Below, piece by piece: positions 33,522 to 43,311 of a stretch of 64,000 bases of DNA. Numbering within the stretch: position 1 is the first letter of the stretch; every line of letters starts with the position of its first letter. A model generated the notes under the pieces. It saw nothing but the letters and a program-made list of their open reading frames with translations. It did no database searches and was not told where the DNA came from. The translations under genes and the position numbers were made by a program. The stretch is from Salinithrix halophila (GTDB lineage Bacteria > Bacillota > Bacilli > Thermoactinomycetales > DSM-45169): assembly GCF_042650125.1 (NCBI RefSeq), contig NZ_JBHSAP010000004.1:1-64000 (forward strand). The letters run 5' to 3'.

Positions 33522-33992
33522 TTACCAGCGATAGTGAGCAAACGCGCGGTTCGCTTCAGCCATCCGGTGGATGTCTTCTTTCTTTTTAACAGCTGCGCCC
33601 GTATTGTTGGCAGCGTCCATCAACTCGTTGGCCAGGCGCTCCTGCATGGTCTTTTCACCGCGCAGACGAGCGTAGCTGACCAGCCAACGGAGCCCTAAGC
33701 TGGTGCGCCGCTCCGGTTTCACTTCCACCGGTACCTGGTAGTTGGCACCACCGACACGGCGGGCCTTCACTTCCAGAACGGGCATCACGTTTTTCAGGGA
33801 TTGTTCGAAAACTTCCATGGGGTCCTTCCCAGACTTGTCGCGTACGAGTTCAAAGGCATCATACAGGATTTTCTGGGCTTTACCCTTACGTCCGTCATAC
33901 ATGAGCCGGTTGATCAGACGGGTGACCAACTTGCTGTTGTACATCGGATCGGGCAGGACTTCCCGACGTTCCACGGGTCCTTTTCGAGGCAT
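33522..33992 (-). CDS. rpsG: 30S ribosomal protein S7
   Basis: 156 residues. MPRKGPVERREVLPDPMYNS and RRVGGANYQVPVEVKPERR are diagnostic. S7 organises the head of the small subunit and represses the str operon in E. coli. It follows rpsL by 37 bases. Confidence 0.98.
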   Translation of the reverse strand: MPRKGPVERREVLPDPMYNSKLVTRLINRLMYDGRKGKAQKILYDAFELVRDKSGKDPMEVFEQSLKNVMPVLEVKARRVGGANYQVPVEVKPERRTSLGLRWLVSYARLRGEKTMQERLANELMDAANNTGAAVKKKEDIHRMAEANRAFAHYRW

Positions 33993-34029
33993 CGGTTTCC
34001 CTCCTTTACTGCAATGATGGGTTTAGCTC

Positions 34030-34443
34030 TTATTTCTTCGGACGCTTGGTCCCGTATTTGGAACGGCCTTGCATCCGGTTTTGCACACCGGCGGTATCGA
34101 GAGCGCCCCGGACGATGTGGTAACGGACACCGGGAAGGTCTTTCACCCGGCCGCCGCGAACCAGCACGACGGAGTGCTCTTGCAGGTTGTGACCGATCCC
34201 CGGGATGTAGGCCGTCACTTCGATGTTGTTGGACAGACGCACACGAGCGTACTTCCGCAACGCGGAGTTCGGCTTCTTCGGTGTCATCGTGCCCACACGG
34301 GTGCAGACCCCACGTTTTTGCGGAGAGCTTTGGTTGGTTGTTTCTTTGCTGTAGCTGTTGTAACCGTGTTGAAGGGCGGGAGCGGTGGATTTCTCCACTT
34401 TGCGCTTCCGGCCTTTGCGGATGAGCTGGTTAATCGTCGGCAT
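34030..34443 (-). CDS. rpsL: 30S ribosomal protein S12
   Basis: 137 residues from ATG 34443, with AGGAGG eight bases upstream. MPTINQLIRKGRKRK, TPKKPNSALRK and GIGHNLQEHSVVLVRGGRVK are intact. The lysines in the last two blocks, where streptomycin resistance changes usually occur, are the wild-type residues. S12 monitors codon-anticodon pairing. Confidence 0.98.
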   Translation of the reverse strand: MPTINQLIRKGRKRKVEKSTAPALQHGYNSYSKETTNQSSPQKRGVCTRVGTMTPKKPNSALRKYARVRLSNNIEVTAYIPGIGHNLQEHSVVLVRGGRVKDLPGVRYHIVRGALDTAGVQNRMQGRSKYGTKRPKK

Positions 34444-34517
34444 AGTCGTCACCTCCTTCGTTTTTTAAGTCCACAGAGCCAGGCGGTTCATATTGAGGCA
34501 TAAAATTGGAACCCACT

Positions 34518-34562
34518 CCAAACCGAACCGCGTCCGTCTCCGCGGCACGCGGTTCGGTTTGG
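34518..34562 (-). promoter_or_regulatory. 16 bp perfect hairpin in the rpsL leader
   Basis: Arms 34518-34533 and 34547-34562 are exact complements, with a 13-base loop. It lies between the L7Ae-like gene and rpsL, about 75 bases before the rpsL start. No T run follows, so simple termination is unlikely. Confidence 0.8.
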
Positions 34563-34590
34563 ATTATCGCGGGCTTCCAATGGTTTGCTC

Positions 34591-34839
34591 TCATCTCAGG
34601 ATGGCAGCCGTTGCCGCTCCCACGTCGATCCCGCAGGCTTTCCCCAACTCTTTCATCGAGTCGACGTAGTGGAGCGCGACGCCATGGTTCCGGCACAGGC
34701 TGGTTAGGGATTGCTTGATCCGCTCATCGGCATCCCTCGCAATCAGCACCTCCTGCGTCTTCCCCTGTTCGATCGCTTTTTTCGTCTGCTTGGCTCCAAT
34801 TAACAGCGAACGCGCCTCTTTCACTTTTTCATAAGACAA
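34591..34839 (-). CDS. rplGB: L7Ae-like kink-turn-binding ribosomal protein
   Basis: 82 residues from TTG 34839, eight bases after GGAGGG, the same length as B. subtilis YbxF. SLLIGAKQTKKAIEQG and VLIARDADERIKQSL are typical of the L7Ae/L30e family, which binds kink-turn RNA. Position between rpoC and rpsL is conserved in Bacillales. Its precise role in the cell is not settled. Confidence 0.93.
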   Translation of the reverse strand: MSYEKVKEARSLLIGAKQTKKAIEQGKTQEVLIARDADERIKQSLTSLCRNHGVALHYVDSMKELGKACGIDVGAATAAILR

Positions 34840-34884
34840 GGAAGTAGCCCTCCAAAGTGAATTGAACCCTAAGCACACGACGAT

Positions 34885-34913
34885 ATCTTACCACCTGGGT
34901 CCGGCGTTGTCAA
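34885..34913 (-). promoter_or_regulatory. str operon promoter (SigA)
   Basis: Minus strand TTGACA, 17-base spacer, TAAGAT, in the rpoC-rplGB spacer. It would drive rplGB-rpsL-rpsG-fusA-tuf. Confidence 0.88.
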
Positions 34914-34968
34914 CAAGTGGTGGATCGGATCTGCCCCGGAAAAATCCGGGCCGATCTCTCCCACTCCT

Positions 34969-37900
34969 CTACTCTACCAAGACCGTTTCGGCGGTTTCTT
35001 CTGCATCGGTGTCCCCGGCGGTTTCTTCCAGGGAATCAACAGCCATGTGACGGTAACGGGACATCCCGGTCCCCGCGGGGACCAATTTCCCGATGATCAC
35101 ATTTTCCTTCAGACCGAGCAGGCGGTCCACTTTCCCTTTGATAGCAGCATCGGTAAGCACCCGGGTCGTCTCTTGGAAAGAGGCAGCGGAAAGGAAGGAT
35201 TCCGTTTCCAAGCTGGCCTTGGTGATCCCGAGCAAGATCGGACGGGCCACCGCCGGCTCACCGGCAACAAGGAGGGATTTCTGGTTCGCCTCTTCGTACT
35301 CGTGAATGTCGACGAAGGAACCGGGCAATAGATCCGTATCGCCGGAGTCGGTGATCCGCACCTTGCGCATCATCTGACGGATCATCACCTCGACGTGCTT
35401 GTCGTTGATCTCAACCCCCTGCAGACGGTAGACCTTCTGCACTTCCTGCAGGATGTATTCCTGAACGCCATGCACACCTTTGACACGAAGGAGTTCCTTG
35501 GGATCGATGGAGCCTTCCGTCAGCTCATCCCCGGCCTCCACTGTATCCTCCAAGTTCACTTTCAGGCGGGAACCGTATGGGATCGTGTAGGTTTTCGTCT
35601 CCACATCGCCTTCGATTTCCACTTCCCGGCGGTCCTTCACCTCGCGGATATCGGACACTTTACCGGCGATTTCCGTGATGGTAGCCTGCCCTTTCGGGTT
35701 CCGAGCCTCAAACAGCTCCTGGATCCGGGGCAAACCTTGGGTGATGTCGTCACCAGCCACACCGCCGGTATGGAAGGTCCGCATCGTCAGCTGGGTACCG
35801 GGTTCGCCGATGGACTGAGCAGCGATAATCCCAACGGCCTCTCCGATTTCCACTGGAGTGCCCAAAGCCAGGTTGCGACCGTAGCACTTGCGGCAGACCC
35901 CATGGTGGGTGCGGCAGGCAAGAACGGAACGGATCTCTACTTCTTTGACACCGGCTTCGATGACGGTAGAGGCCAGTTCCTCGTCGATCAGCTTATTGCG
36001 CTCGACGATGACGTCTCCCGTCTCCGGATGGCGAACGGTCTTGAAAGCAACCCGACCGACAATCCGGTCATATAGTTCCTCGATGACTTCTCCGCCGTCG
36101 GCAATCACACTGACCGCCAAGCCTTTGTCGGTGCCACAGTCATCTTCCCGGACGATCACATCCTGAGCGACGTCAACGAGACGACGGGTCAGATAACCGG
36201 AGTCAGCGGTACGAAGCGCCGTATCCGCCAGACCTTTCCGGGCACCGTGCGTGGAGATGAAGTACTCCAACACCGTCAACCCTTCCCGGAAGTTGGACTT
36301 AATCGGCAACTCGATGATCCGTCCGGAGGGGTTGGCCATCAATCCGCGCATCCCGGCAAGCTGGGTGATCTGAGAAACGTTACCCCGTGCCCCGGAGTTG
36401 GCCATCATATAGATCGGGTTGAACTTACCCATCTGCCTCATCAAGACTTCGGTGATATCGTCCTTGGCCTGGCTCCAGATCGAAATAACCCGCTCGTACC
36501 GTTCCTCTTCCGTGATAAGACCGCGCCGGTACTGCTTCAGCACCGTCTCCACTTTTTTCTGAGCTTCATCCAGAATCTCCTGTTTCTGCTCAGGTACGAT
36601 AACGTCGGAGACGGACATCGTAATGCCAGCTTTGGTGGAGTAGGAGTAGCCGAGAGATTTGATATTGTCCAGCAACATCGAAGTCTCTTTGGTACCGAAA
36701 CGGCGGAAACACTCGGAAATAATTGCCCCGAGAAACCCTTTCTTCAAGGCGCCGGCATCCGGCATCGACTTAATCTTTTCAGGGATGTCGACTCCCTTGT
36801 CGTAGATGAAGTACTTCTCCGGCGTTCCCTTGGTCAAGTTTTCCTTGGACGGTTCGTTGATATAAGGGAATTCATCGGGGAAGATCTCGTTGAAGATCAG
36901 CTTGCCGACGGTGGTGAGCAACAACCCTTCCTGTTGCTTCTCGTTGAAAGAGGCCTTATTCAAACTCTTCACCGGGATCGCGATGCGGGTATGGAGCGTA
37001 GCAATTCCCTGGGTATAGGCGTTAATCGCCTCACCGACAGTGGAGAGAACCAGCCCTTCTCCCGGTGCGCCCTCTTTTTCCAAGGTGAGGTAATAAGAAC
37101 CCAACACCATGTCCTGAGAAGGAGTAACAACCGGCTTACCGTCCTTCGGGTTCAAGATATTCTGGGCCGCCAGCATCAGCAGGCGCGCCTCGGCTTGGGC
37201 TTCAGCGGAGAGGGGAACGTGAACGGCCATTTGGTCTCCATCGAAGTCCGCGTTGTAGGCGGTACAAACGAGAGGATGGAGACGGATAGCCCTCCCTTCC
37301 ACCAGGATCGGTTCAAAAGCTTGAATTCCGAGACGGTGAAGGGTGGGAGCACGGTTGAGAAGCACCGGATGTTCCTTGATGACCGCTTCCAGCACGTCCC
37401 ATACCTCGGGGTGAACCCGTTCCACTTTCCGCTTGGCACTTTTGATGTTATGGGCGAGCCCTTTGGCCACCAGTTCCTTCATGACGAAGGGTTTGAAGAG
37501 TTCCAGGGCCATTTCCTTCGGCAGACCGCATTGGTACATTTTCAGATACGGCCCGACAACGATCACAGACCGGCCGGAGTAGTCAACCCGCTTACCCAAC
37601 AGGTTTTGGCGGAACCGACCCTGCTTCCCTTTCAACATGTGGGAAAGAGATTTGAGCGGGCGGTTGCCTGGACCCGTCACAGGACGACCGCGGCGACCAT
37701 TATCGATCAGGGCATCGACAGCCTCCTGTAGCATCCGCTTTTCATTCTGAACGATGATGTCCGGGGCCCCCAAGTCAAGGAGACGCTTGAGGCGGTTGTT
37801 CCGGTTAATGACCCGGCGGTACAGATCGTTCAAGTCCGAGGTAGCGAATCGGCCCCCATCCAGTTGCACCATCGGGCGCAATTCCGGCGGGATCACCGGC

Positions 37901-38592
37901 AGGACATCCAATACCATCCAGTCCGGGTCATTGCCAGAAGCACGGAACGCTTCCAGCACTTCCAGACGCTTGATAGCTCGGTTACGACGCTGTCCCTGGG
38001 CGGTTTGCATCTCTTCCTTCAAACCCTGCACTTCTTTGTCCAGGTCGATGTCGGCAAGGATCCGCTTGATCGCTTCGGCACCCATCATCGCCGTAAAAGC
38101 ATTGCCGTACTTTTCCCGGTAACTCCGGTACTCCTTCTCGGAAAGGAGTTGCTTTTTCTCCAGAGGCGTTGCACCGGGATCGACGACCACATAGGATGCG
38201 AAGTAAATCACTTCTTCCAGAGAGCGGGGGGACATATCCAGTACCAACCCCATGCGACTCGGAATCCCTTTGAAGTACCAGATATGAGAAACGGGTGCGG
38301 CCAATTCGATATGGCCCATGCGCTCCCGACGCACCTTAGAACGGGTTACCTCCACGCCGCAACGGTCACATACGACGCCTTTGTAGCGAACACGCTTGTA
38401 TTTCCCGCAGTGACACTCCCAGTCCTTGGTCGGTCCAAAGATCTTCTCGCAGAAAAGACCTTCTTTTTCCGGCTTCAGGGTCCGGTAGTTAATCGTTTCT
38501 GGCTTCTTCACCTCACCCCGCGACCAGGAACGAATTTTATTCGGCGAGGCAAGGCCGATTTTCATAAACTCAAAGTTATTGACGTCCAGCAC
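34969..38592 (-). CDS. rpoC: RNA polymerase beta' subunit
   Basis: 1207 residues from GTG 38592, with GAGGAGGG eight bases upstream; a longer frame to 38616 would code through that site. The N-terminal zinc site (CHCG ... CDRCG), the catalytic NADFDGDQMAVH and the second zinc site with CRKCYGRNLA are intact. The trigger-loop region MRTFHTGG is present. The C-terminus is acidic (about 20 residues rich in Glu, Asp and Thr). Confidence 0.99.
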   Translation of the reverse strand: MLDVNNFEFMKIGLASPNKIRSWSRGEVKKPETINYRTLKPEKEGLFCEKIFGPTKDWECHCGKYKRVRYKGVVCDRCGVEVTRSKVRRERMGHIELAAPVSHIWYFKGIPSRMGLVLDMSPRSLEEVIYFASYVVVDPGATPLEKKQLLSEKEYRSYREKYGNAFTAMMGAEAIKRILADIDLDKEVQGLKEEMQTAQGQRRNRAIKRLEVLEAFRASGNDPDWMVLDVLPVIPPELRPMVQLDGGRFATSDLNDLYRRVINRNNRLKRLLDLGAPDIIVQNEKRMLQEAVDALIDNGRRGRPVTGPGNRPLKSLSHMLKGKQGRFRQNLLGKRVDYSGRSVIVVGPYLKMYQCGLPKEMALELFKPFVMKELVAKGLAHNIKSAKRKVERVHPEVWDVLEAVIKEHPVLLNRAPTLHRLGIQAFEPILVEGRAIRLHPLVCTAYNADFDGDQMAVHVPLSAEAQAEARLLMLAAQNILNPKDGKPVVTPSQDMVLGSYYLTLEKEGAPGEGLVLSTVGEAINAYTQGIATLHTRIAIPVKSLNKASFNEKQQEGLLLTTVGKLIFNEIFPDEFPYINEPSKENLTKGTPEKYFIYDKGVDIPEKIKSMPDAGALKKGFLGAIISECFRRFGTKETSMLLDNIKSLGYSYSTKAGITMSVSDVIVPEQKQEILDEAQKKVETVLKQYRRGLITEEERYERVISIWSQAKDDITEVLMRQMGKFNPIYMMANSGARGNVSQITQLAGMRGLMANPSGRIIELPIKSNFREGLTVLEYFISTHGARKGLADTALRTADSGYLTRRLVDVAQDVIVREDDCGTDKGLAVSVIADGGEVIEELYDRIVGRVAFKTVRHPETGDVIVERNKLIDEELASTVIEAGVKEVEIRSVLACRTHHGVCRKCYGRNLALGTPVEIGEAVGIIAAQSIGEPGTQLTMRTFHTGGVAGDDITQGLPRIQELFEARNPKGQATITEIAGKVSDIREVKDRREVEIEGDVETKTYTIPYGSRLKVNLEDTVEAGDELTEGSIDPKELLRVKGVHGVQEYILQEVQKVYRLQGVEINDKHVEVMIRQMMRKVRITDSGDTDLLPGSFVDIHEYEEANQKSLLVAGEPAVARPILLGITKASLETESFLSAASFQETTRVLTDAAIKGKVDRLLGLKENVIIGKLVPAGTGMSRYRHMAVDSLEETAGDTDAEETAETVLVE

Positions 38593-38690
38593 TGGGCTTT
38601 CCCTCCTCAGGATCATCCCGTATCAAACGCGAGCTTCACAATGATCCCTTGATGGCAAAACGCCTCATGGATCGAGGCCCAACGGGTAGG

Positions 38691-41600
38691 TTACGAAGAC
38701 CGGTCGACTTCCGTTTCCATCTCCAGTCCGATTTTATCGGAAGCCGGTTCGTCATCCTCGTCAATCTCCCGGATCTCGATCTCCTGTTCGTCTTCCGCAA
38801 GGATCTTGACGTCCATGCCCAGGCTCTGCAGTTCTTTAATCAGAACTTTAAAGGACTCGGGCACACCGGGTTCGGGGACATTCTCCCCTTTGACGATGGA
38901 TTCATAGGTTTTCACGCGGCCAACCACGTCGTCGGACTTGACGGTGAGAATCTCCTGAAGGGTATAGGCGGCGCCATAGGCTTCCAGCGCCCACACCTCC
39001 ATCTCCCCGAACCGCTGCCCGCCGAACTGGGCTTTCCCGCCCAGCGGCTGCTGCGTGACGAGGGAGTACGGACCAGTGGAACGGGCATGGATTTTATCGT
39101 CTACCATGTGGGCCAGTTTGATCATGTACATGACCCCGACCGTCACCCGGTTTTCAAAGGGTTCACCCGTCCGACCGTCAAACAGGCGAGTTTTCCCGTC
39201 GGCATCAAGACCCGCTTCCACGAGAGCGTCGAAGACATCCTGTTCCGTCGCTCCGTCAAACACCGGGGTTGCCATGTGCAGACCCATCTGCCGGGCCGCC
39301 ATACCCAGGTGAATTTCCAACACCTGTCCGATGTTCATCCGCGAGGGGACACCCAAGGGGTTGAGGACAACCTGAACCGGAGTCCCGTCGGGAAGGAAAG
39401 GCATATCCTCTTCGGGCAGCACCCGTGCGATAACACCCTTGTTCCCGTGACGACCAGCCATTTTATCCCCTTCGGAAATCTTCCGCTTCTGGGCGATATA
39501 AACCCGCACCAGCTGGTTGACCCCTGGAGGTAACTCGTCGCCGTTCTCCCGCTCGAAGACCTTCACATCCACCACAATCCCGTCGGTACCGTGGGGAACG
39601 CGCAGGGAGGTATCGCGAACTTCTCGGGCCTTTTCGCCAAAGATCGCGTGCAGAAGGCGTTCTTCTGCAGTCAACTCTGTCACCCCTTTGGGGGTCACTT
39701 TGCCGACCAGGATGTCGCCGGATTTGATCTCCGCACCAATTCGGATGATCCCGCGTTCATCCAAGTGCTTCAGCGCTTCCTCACCGACATTGGGGATGTC
39801 CCGAGTAATTTCTTCCGGCCCCAGTTTGGTGTCCCGCGCTTCTGATTCGTATTCCTCGATGTGGACCGAGGTGTAGACATCCTCTTTCACCAGTTTCTCA
39901 GAAAGAAGGATGGCGTCTTCGTAGTTGTACCCTTCCCAGGTCATGAAGGCGACGACAACGTTGCGACCGAGGGCCATCTCACCCTGATCGGTAGAAGGAC
40001 CATCTGCAAGGGTGTCGCCCACCTCGACCTTTTCACCGGCTCGAACGATCGGGCGCTGGTTAATACTGGTTCCCTGATTGGATCGGATATACTTGTGCAT
40101 CTTATACTTATCGAGATCTCCTTTGACAAGGCGTCCGTCCACTTCTTCCTCGTGTCGGACCCACACCTCGTCAGCGGTTACCCGCTCAACGGTACCGGGC
40201 CGCTTGGCCAGCACCATCACCCCGGAATCCTTAGCTGACTTGTACTCCATCCCGGTGCCGATAAAGGGGGCTTCCGGTTTCAACAAGGGCACAGCTTGCC
40301 GTTGCATGTTGGAACCCATCAGGGCCCGGTTGGAGTCGTCATTTTCCAGGAAGGGGATACAGGCCGTCGCTACGGACACTACCTGTTTCGGAGACACATC
40401 CATGAAGTCAACGCGTTCCCGGGGAACGGGCATCGTCTCCTCCTTGTAGCGAACAATCACCTGTTCATTGACGAATTGGCGGCTCTCATCCAATTGCGCG
40501 TTGGCCTGAGCGACATAGTAGTTGTCCTCTTCGTCCGCCGTCAGATAGACGATCTCGTCCGTCACCTTGTTGGTTTCCGGATCCACTTTCCTGTACGGGG
40601 TTTCAATGAACCCATAGTCGTTGATGCGGGCGTAGGAGGAAAGGGAGTTGATTAGCCCGATGTTGGGACCTTCCGGGGTCTCAATCGGACACATCCGTCC
40701 ATAGTGGGAGTGGTGAACGTCCCGAACCTCGAACCCGGCTCGTTCCCGGGTCAGCCCTCCAGGACCGAGAGCGGAGAGACGCCGTTTGTGAGTCAGTTCC
40801 GCCAACGGGTTGGTTTGATCCATGAACTGGGATAGCTGAGAACTACCAAAGAACTCCTTGATGGACGCGATCACCGGTCGGATGTTAATCAAGGCCTGGG
40901 GTGTAATCGCATTGGCGTCCTGAATGGACATCCGTTCCCGGACCACCCGTTCCATGCGGGAGAGACCAATGCGGAATTGGTTCTGCAACAGTTCACCCAC
41001 GGAACGGAGACGACGGTTACCCAGATGGTCGATGTCATCGGTGTTCCCTACCCCGTGAAGCAGGTTGATAAAGTAGTTGATGGAGGCAATGATGTCCTCC
41101 GGAGTGATGTTTTTAACGGATTGGTCCACCAAGCCGTTGGACATCACTTGGATCACCTTGCCGTCTTCGATAGGGGAGAAGATCTTGATCGACTGCAACT
41201 TGATCAAGCCGTCTTCCGGAACACCGCCTCGCACGGAATGTTCTATCCAGCCGAAGCCATCCTCTTGTTCCAGGATCGGCATTAACCGGTTGGCGACACG
41301 CCGATCCACCACCTGACCCGCTTCGGCGATGATTTCGCCGGTTTCTGGGTCTACTACCGTCTCAGCCAGCCGCTGGTTGAGTAGACGGTTTTTAATATGG
41401 AGTTTCTTATTCATCTTGTACCGGCCCACATTGGCCAGATCATAACGCTTAGGATCGAAAAAGCGGGAGAACAGGAGACTGCGCGCGTTGTCAGCCGTTG
41501 GCGGTTCGCCGGGGCGCAATCGTTCGTAAATCTCGATCAGCGCTTTTTCGGTATTGCCCGTATTGTCCTTGTCAAGGGAGTTGCGGATGTACTCGTCTTC

Positions 41601-42233
41601 CCCTAGCAAGTCCAGGATTTCGGCGTCACTCGAATATCCGAGAGCACGCAAAAGTACCGTCACCGGGATTTTCCTTGTACGGTCGATCCGTACATAGATG
41701 ATATCTTTGGCGTCGGTTTCGAACTCCAGCCACGCCCCGCGGTTCGGGATCACCGTGGCAGTGTATGTCGGTTTACCGTTCTTATCTACTTTGCTGTTAT
41801 AATAGACGCTGGGCGAACGAACCAGCTGGCTGACGATAACCCGCTCAGCACCGTTAATGATAAAGGTACCGGTATCTGTCATCAGCGGGAAATCGCCCAT
41901 AAACACTTCCTGCTCTTTTACTTCGCCCGTTTCTTTGTTGATCAGCCGCACTTTCACACGAAGTGGTGCAGCGTAGGTAACATCCCGCTCCTTGGATTCA
42001 TCGACGGAATACTTGGGCTCTTCCAACGTATAGTCGATAAACTCCAGAACCAGGTTCCCTGTAAAATCCTCGATAGGCGAAATATCCTGGAACATCTCAC
42101 GCAGCCCCTGATCCAGGAACCACTGATACGACCTCTGCTGGATTTCGATCAGGTTGGGCAGATCGAGAACTTCATTAATTCTCGCGTAACTCCGCCGCTT
42201 TCGCCGACCGTATTGGACCAGTTTACCTGCCAA
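38691..42233 (-). CDS. rpoB: RNA polymerase beta subunit
   Basis: 1180 residues, close to B. subtilis. The rifampicin pocket GSSQLSQFMDQTNPLAELTH and KRRLSALGPGGL shows the wild-type Asp, His and Ser at the main resistance positions, so rifampicin sensitivity is expected. The C-terminal tail is acidic. RpoC follows 98 bases downstream. The 356-base region before rpoB carries a promoter and long leader. Confidence 0.99.
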   Translation of the reverse strand: MAGKLVQYGRRKRRSYARINEVLDLPNLIEIQQRSYQWFLDQGLREMFQDISPIEDFTGNLVLEFIDYTLEEPKYSVDESKERDVTYAAPLRVKVRLINKETGEVKEQEVFMGDFPLMTDTGTFIINGAERVIVSQLVRSPSVYYNSKVDKNGKPTYTATVIPNRGAWLEFETDAKDIIYVRIDRTRKIPVTVLLRALGYSSDAEILDLLGEDEYIRNSLDKDNTGNTEKALIEIYERLRPGEPPTADNARSLLFSRFFDPKRYDLANVGRYKMNKKLHIKNRLLNQRLAETVVDPETGEIIAEAGQVVDRRVANRLMPILEQEDGFGWIEHSVRGGVPEDGLIKLQSIKIFSPIEDGKVIQVMSNGLVDQSVKNITPEDIIASINYFINLLHGVGNTDDIDHLGNRRLRSVGELLQNQFRIGLSRMERVVRERMSIQDANAITPQALINIRPVIASIKEFFGSSQLSQFMDQTNPLAELTHKRRLSALGPGGLTRERAGFEVRDVHHSHYGRMCPIETPEGPNIGLINSLSSYARINDYGFIETPYRKVDPETNKVTDEIVYLTADEEDNYYVAQANAQLDESRQFVNEQVIVRYKEETMPVPRERVDFMDVSPKQVVSVATACIPFLENDDSNRALMGSNMQRQAVPLLKPEAPFIGTGMEYKSAKDSGVMVLAKRPGTVERVTADEVWVRHEEEVDGRLVKGDLDKYKMHKYIRSNQGTSINQRPIVRAGEKVEVGDTLADGPSTDQGEMALGRNVVVAFMTWEGYNYEDAILLSEKLVKEDVYTSVHIEEYESEARDTKLGPEEITRDIPNVGEEALKHLDERGIIRIGAEIKSGDILVGKVTPKGVTELTAEERLLHAIFGEKAREVRDTSLRVPHGTDGIVVDVKVFERENGDELPPGVNQLVRVYIAQKRKISEGDKMAGRHGNKGVIARVLPEEDMPFLPDGTPVQVVLNPLGVPSRMNIGQVLEIHLGMAARQMGLHMATPVFDGATEQDVFDALVEAGLDADGKTRLFDGRTGEPFENRVTVGVMYMIKLAHMVDDKIHARSTGPYSLVTQQPLGGKAQFGGQRFGEMEVWALEAYGAAYTLQEILTVKSDDVVGRVKTYESIVKGENVPEPGVPESFKVLIKELQSLGMDVKILAEDEQEIEIREIDEDDEPASDKIGLEMETEVDRSS

Positions 42234-42554
42234 ACGTGCTCCCCCCTCGAACCCAGTCGGTTGCGTCCAGTCCCGGGAAAGGACCGTCCGCTTCGATTCC
42301 CTGCGTATTGCACGCAGACATCGTCACATTCTTACCCAATAGATTTCAGATGTGAAACCATCCCCGCTCCGCAAAGGGCTCGGTGGCCACATCCTCTATC
42401 CAATATATAATTGAACCCTATAGTACCTCATTTTTCCAACCATGAGGGTCTATTTACACAGGGTAACCAAAAAGCCCGTTACTCATACACAACAAAAAAC
42501 ACCCGAACGCTGTTGGATTCCAGTTTCAACAAGCAATGGGTTTAGCATTCTAAA
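42234..42554 (-). promoter_or_regulatory. rpoB leader region
   Basis: A gene-free stretch of about 315 transcribed bases between the rpoB promoter and start codon. Short stems are seen, for example CTCAT/ATGAG near 42427-42446, but no terminator with T run. I see no further gene in it. GAGGGGGG lies near the rpoB start. Confidence 0.5.
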
Positions 42555-42583
42555 ACGATATCACAGAGCAAACCCCATGTCAA
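42555..42583 (-). promoter_or_regulatory. rpoBC promoter (SigA)
   Basis: Minus strand TTGACA, 17-base spacer, TATCGT, directly after the rsmC stop codon. Confidence 0.8.
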
Positions 42584-42589
42584 TAAAAA

Positions 42590-43195
42590 TTATGGTTTCT
42601 TTTTTGCCTGCAAAACCCAGAATCCCTTCTTCTTATCTGCTAGCTTCACTGAATCGAAGAGCTCTTCCAGCTTCGAGCGTGCTGAGGGTCCTCCGTGCTG
42701 CTTCCGTATGACCACCCACAGTTCTCCGCCCGGGGCCAGGTGGGCGAAAGATTCCTCAAACAGGCGATAAACCGTTTGTTTGCCGGCCCGGATCGGCGGG
42801 TTGGTTAAGACGGTATCATAGTTCCGTCCGGATAGGGCAAAAAACCCGTCACTTTCCAGAACCTCAACTCGGTCCTCTACCTTGTTGAAGTGTGCGTTCC
42901 GTTTTGCAAGGTCCAGGGCACGATGGTTGATATCCACCATCGTCACCCGGCAGCCCGGTACCGTGCGAGCGATACTGATACCCACCGGCCCGTATCCGCA
43001 GCCAAGATCCAATACATCACTCTGCTTCGGCACCTGCACTGTATCGATTAACAGGCGTGTCCCGTAATCGACGCCTTTTTTGGCAAAAACGCCGGCATCC
43101 GCGATGAAACGCAGGTGAACACCCCGCAGTGTGGTCTCAAACTCCCGCTCCCTGCTTTCCGTACCCGGGCGGGAACTGTAATAATGGTCAGTCAT
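42590..43195 (-). CDS. RsmC-like class I methyltransferase (YbxB)
   Basis: 201 residues. The SAM-binding motif is VLDLGCGYGPVGISIA and the catalytic motif NPPIRAGK fits N-methylation of guanine, as in the RsmC/RlmG group. In B. subtilis the equivalent gene ybxB lies between rplL and rpoB, as here. 16S rRNA G1207 is the substrate of E. coli RsmC; that for this protein is inferred. It lies beyond the rplL terminator. Confidence 0.88.
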   Translation of the reverse strand: MTDHYYSSRPGTESREREFETTLRGVHLRFIADAGVFAKKGVDYGTRLLIDTVQVPKQSDVLDLGCGYGPVGISIARTVPGCRVTMVDINHRALDLAKRNAHFNKVEDRVEVLESDGFFALSGRNYDTVLTNPPIRAGKQTVYRLFEESFAHLAPGGELWVVIRKQHGGPSARSKLEELFDSVKLADKKKGFWVLQAKKKP

Positions 43196-43217
43196 TGCAG
43201 CATCCCTCTTCTTAACT

Positions 43218-43238
43218 TATAGGAATTCTTTTCCTATA
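43218..43238. repeat. 8 bp perfect inverted repeat before rsmC-like gene
   Basis: TATAGGAA/TTCCTATA arms with a 5-base gap, between the rplL terminator and the ribosome site of the methyltransferase gene. It may shape the 5' end of that mRNA. Confidence 0.6.
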
Positions 43239-43261
43239 CGGAGGTATCCATCCCGATATAG

Positions 43262-43294
43262 AAAAAGACCCGTCGGCTCTTACGCCGGCGGGTC
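43262..43294 (-). terminator. terminator after rplL
   Basis: An 11 bp stem (43267-43277 with 43284-43294, one G-U pair) and 6-base loop, followed by TTTTT on the minus strand. Confidence 0.92.
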
Positions 43295-43311
43295 CGGCAG
43301 ACCGGTGGGAG

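Noticed and set aside
34926..34960. CCCGG/CCGGG hairpin after rpoC as a terminator
   Set aside because: The T-rich sequence is in the loop and none follows the stem on the minus strand.
36247..37731. 494-codon plus-strand frame opposite rpoC
   Set aside because: Complete overlap with a conserved part of rpoC; a composition effect with no ribosome site or domain.
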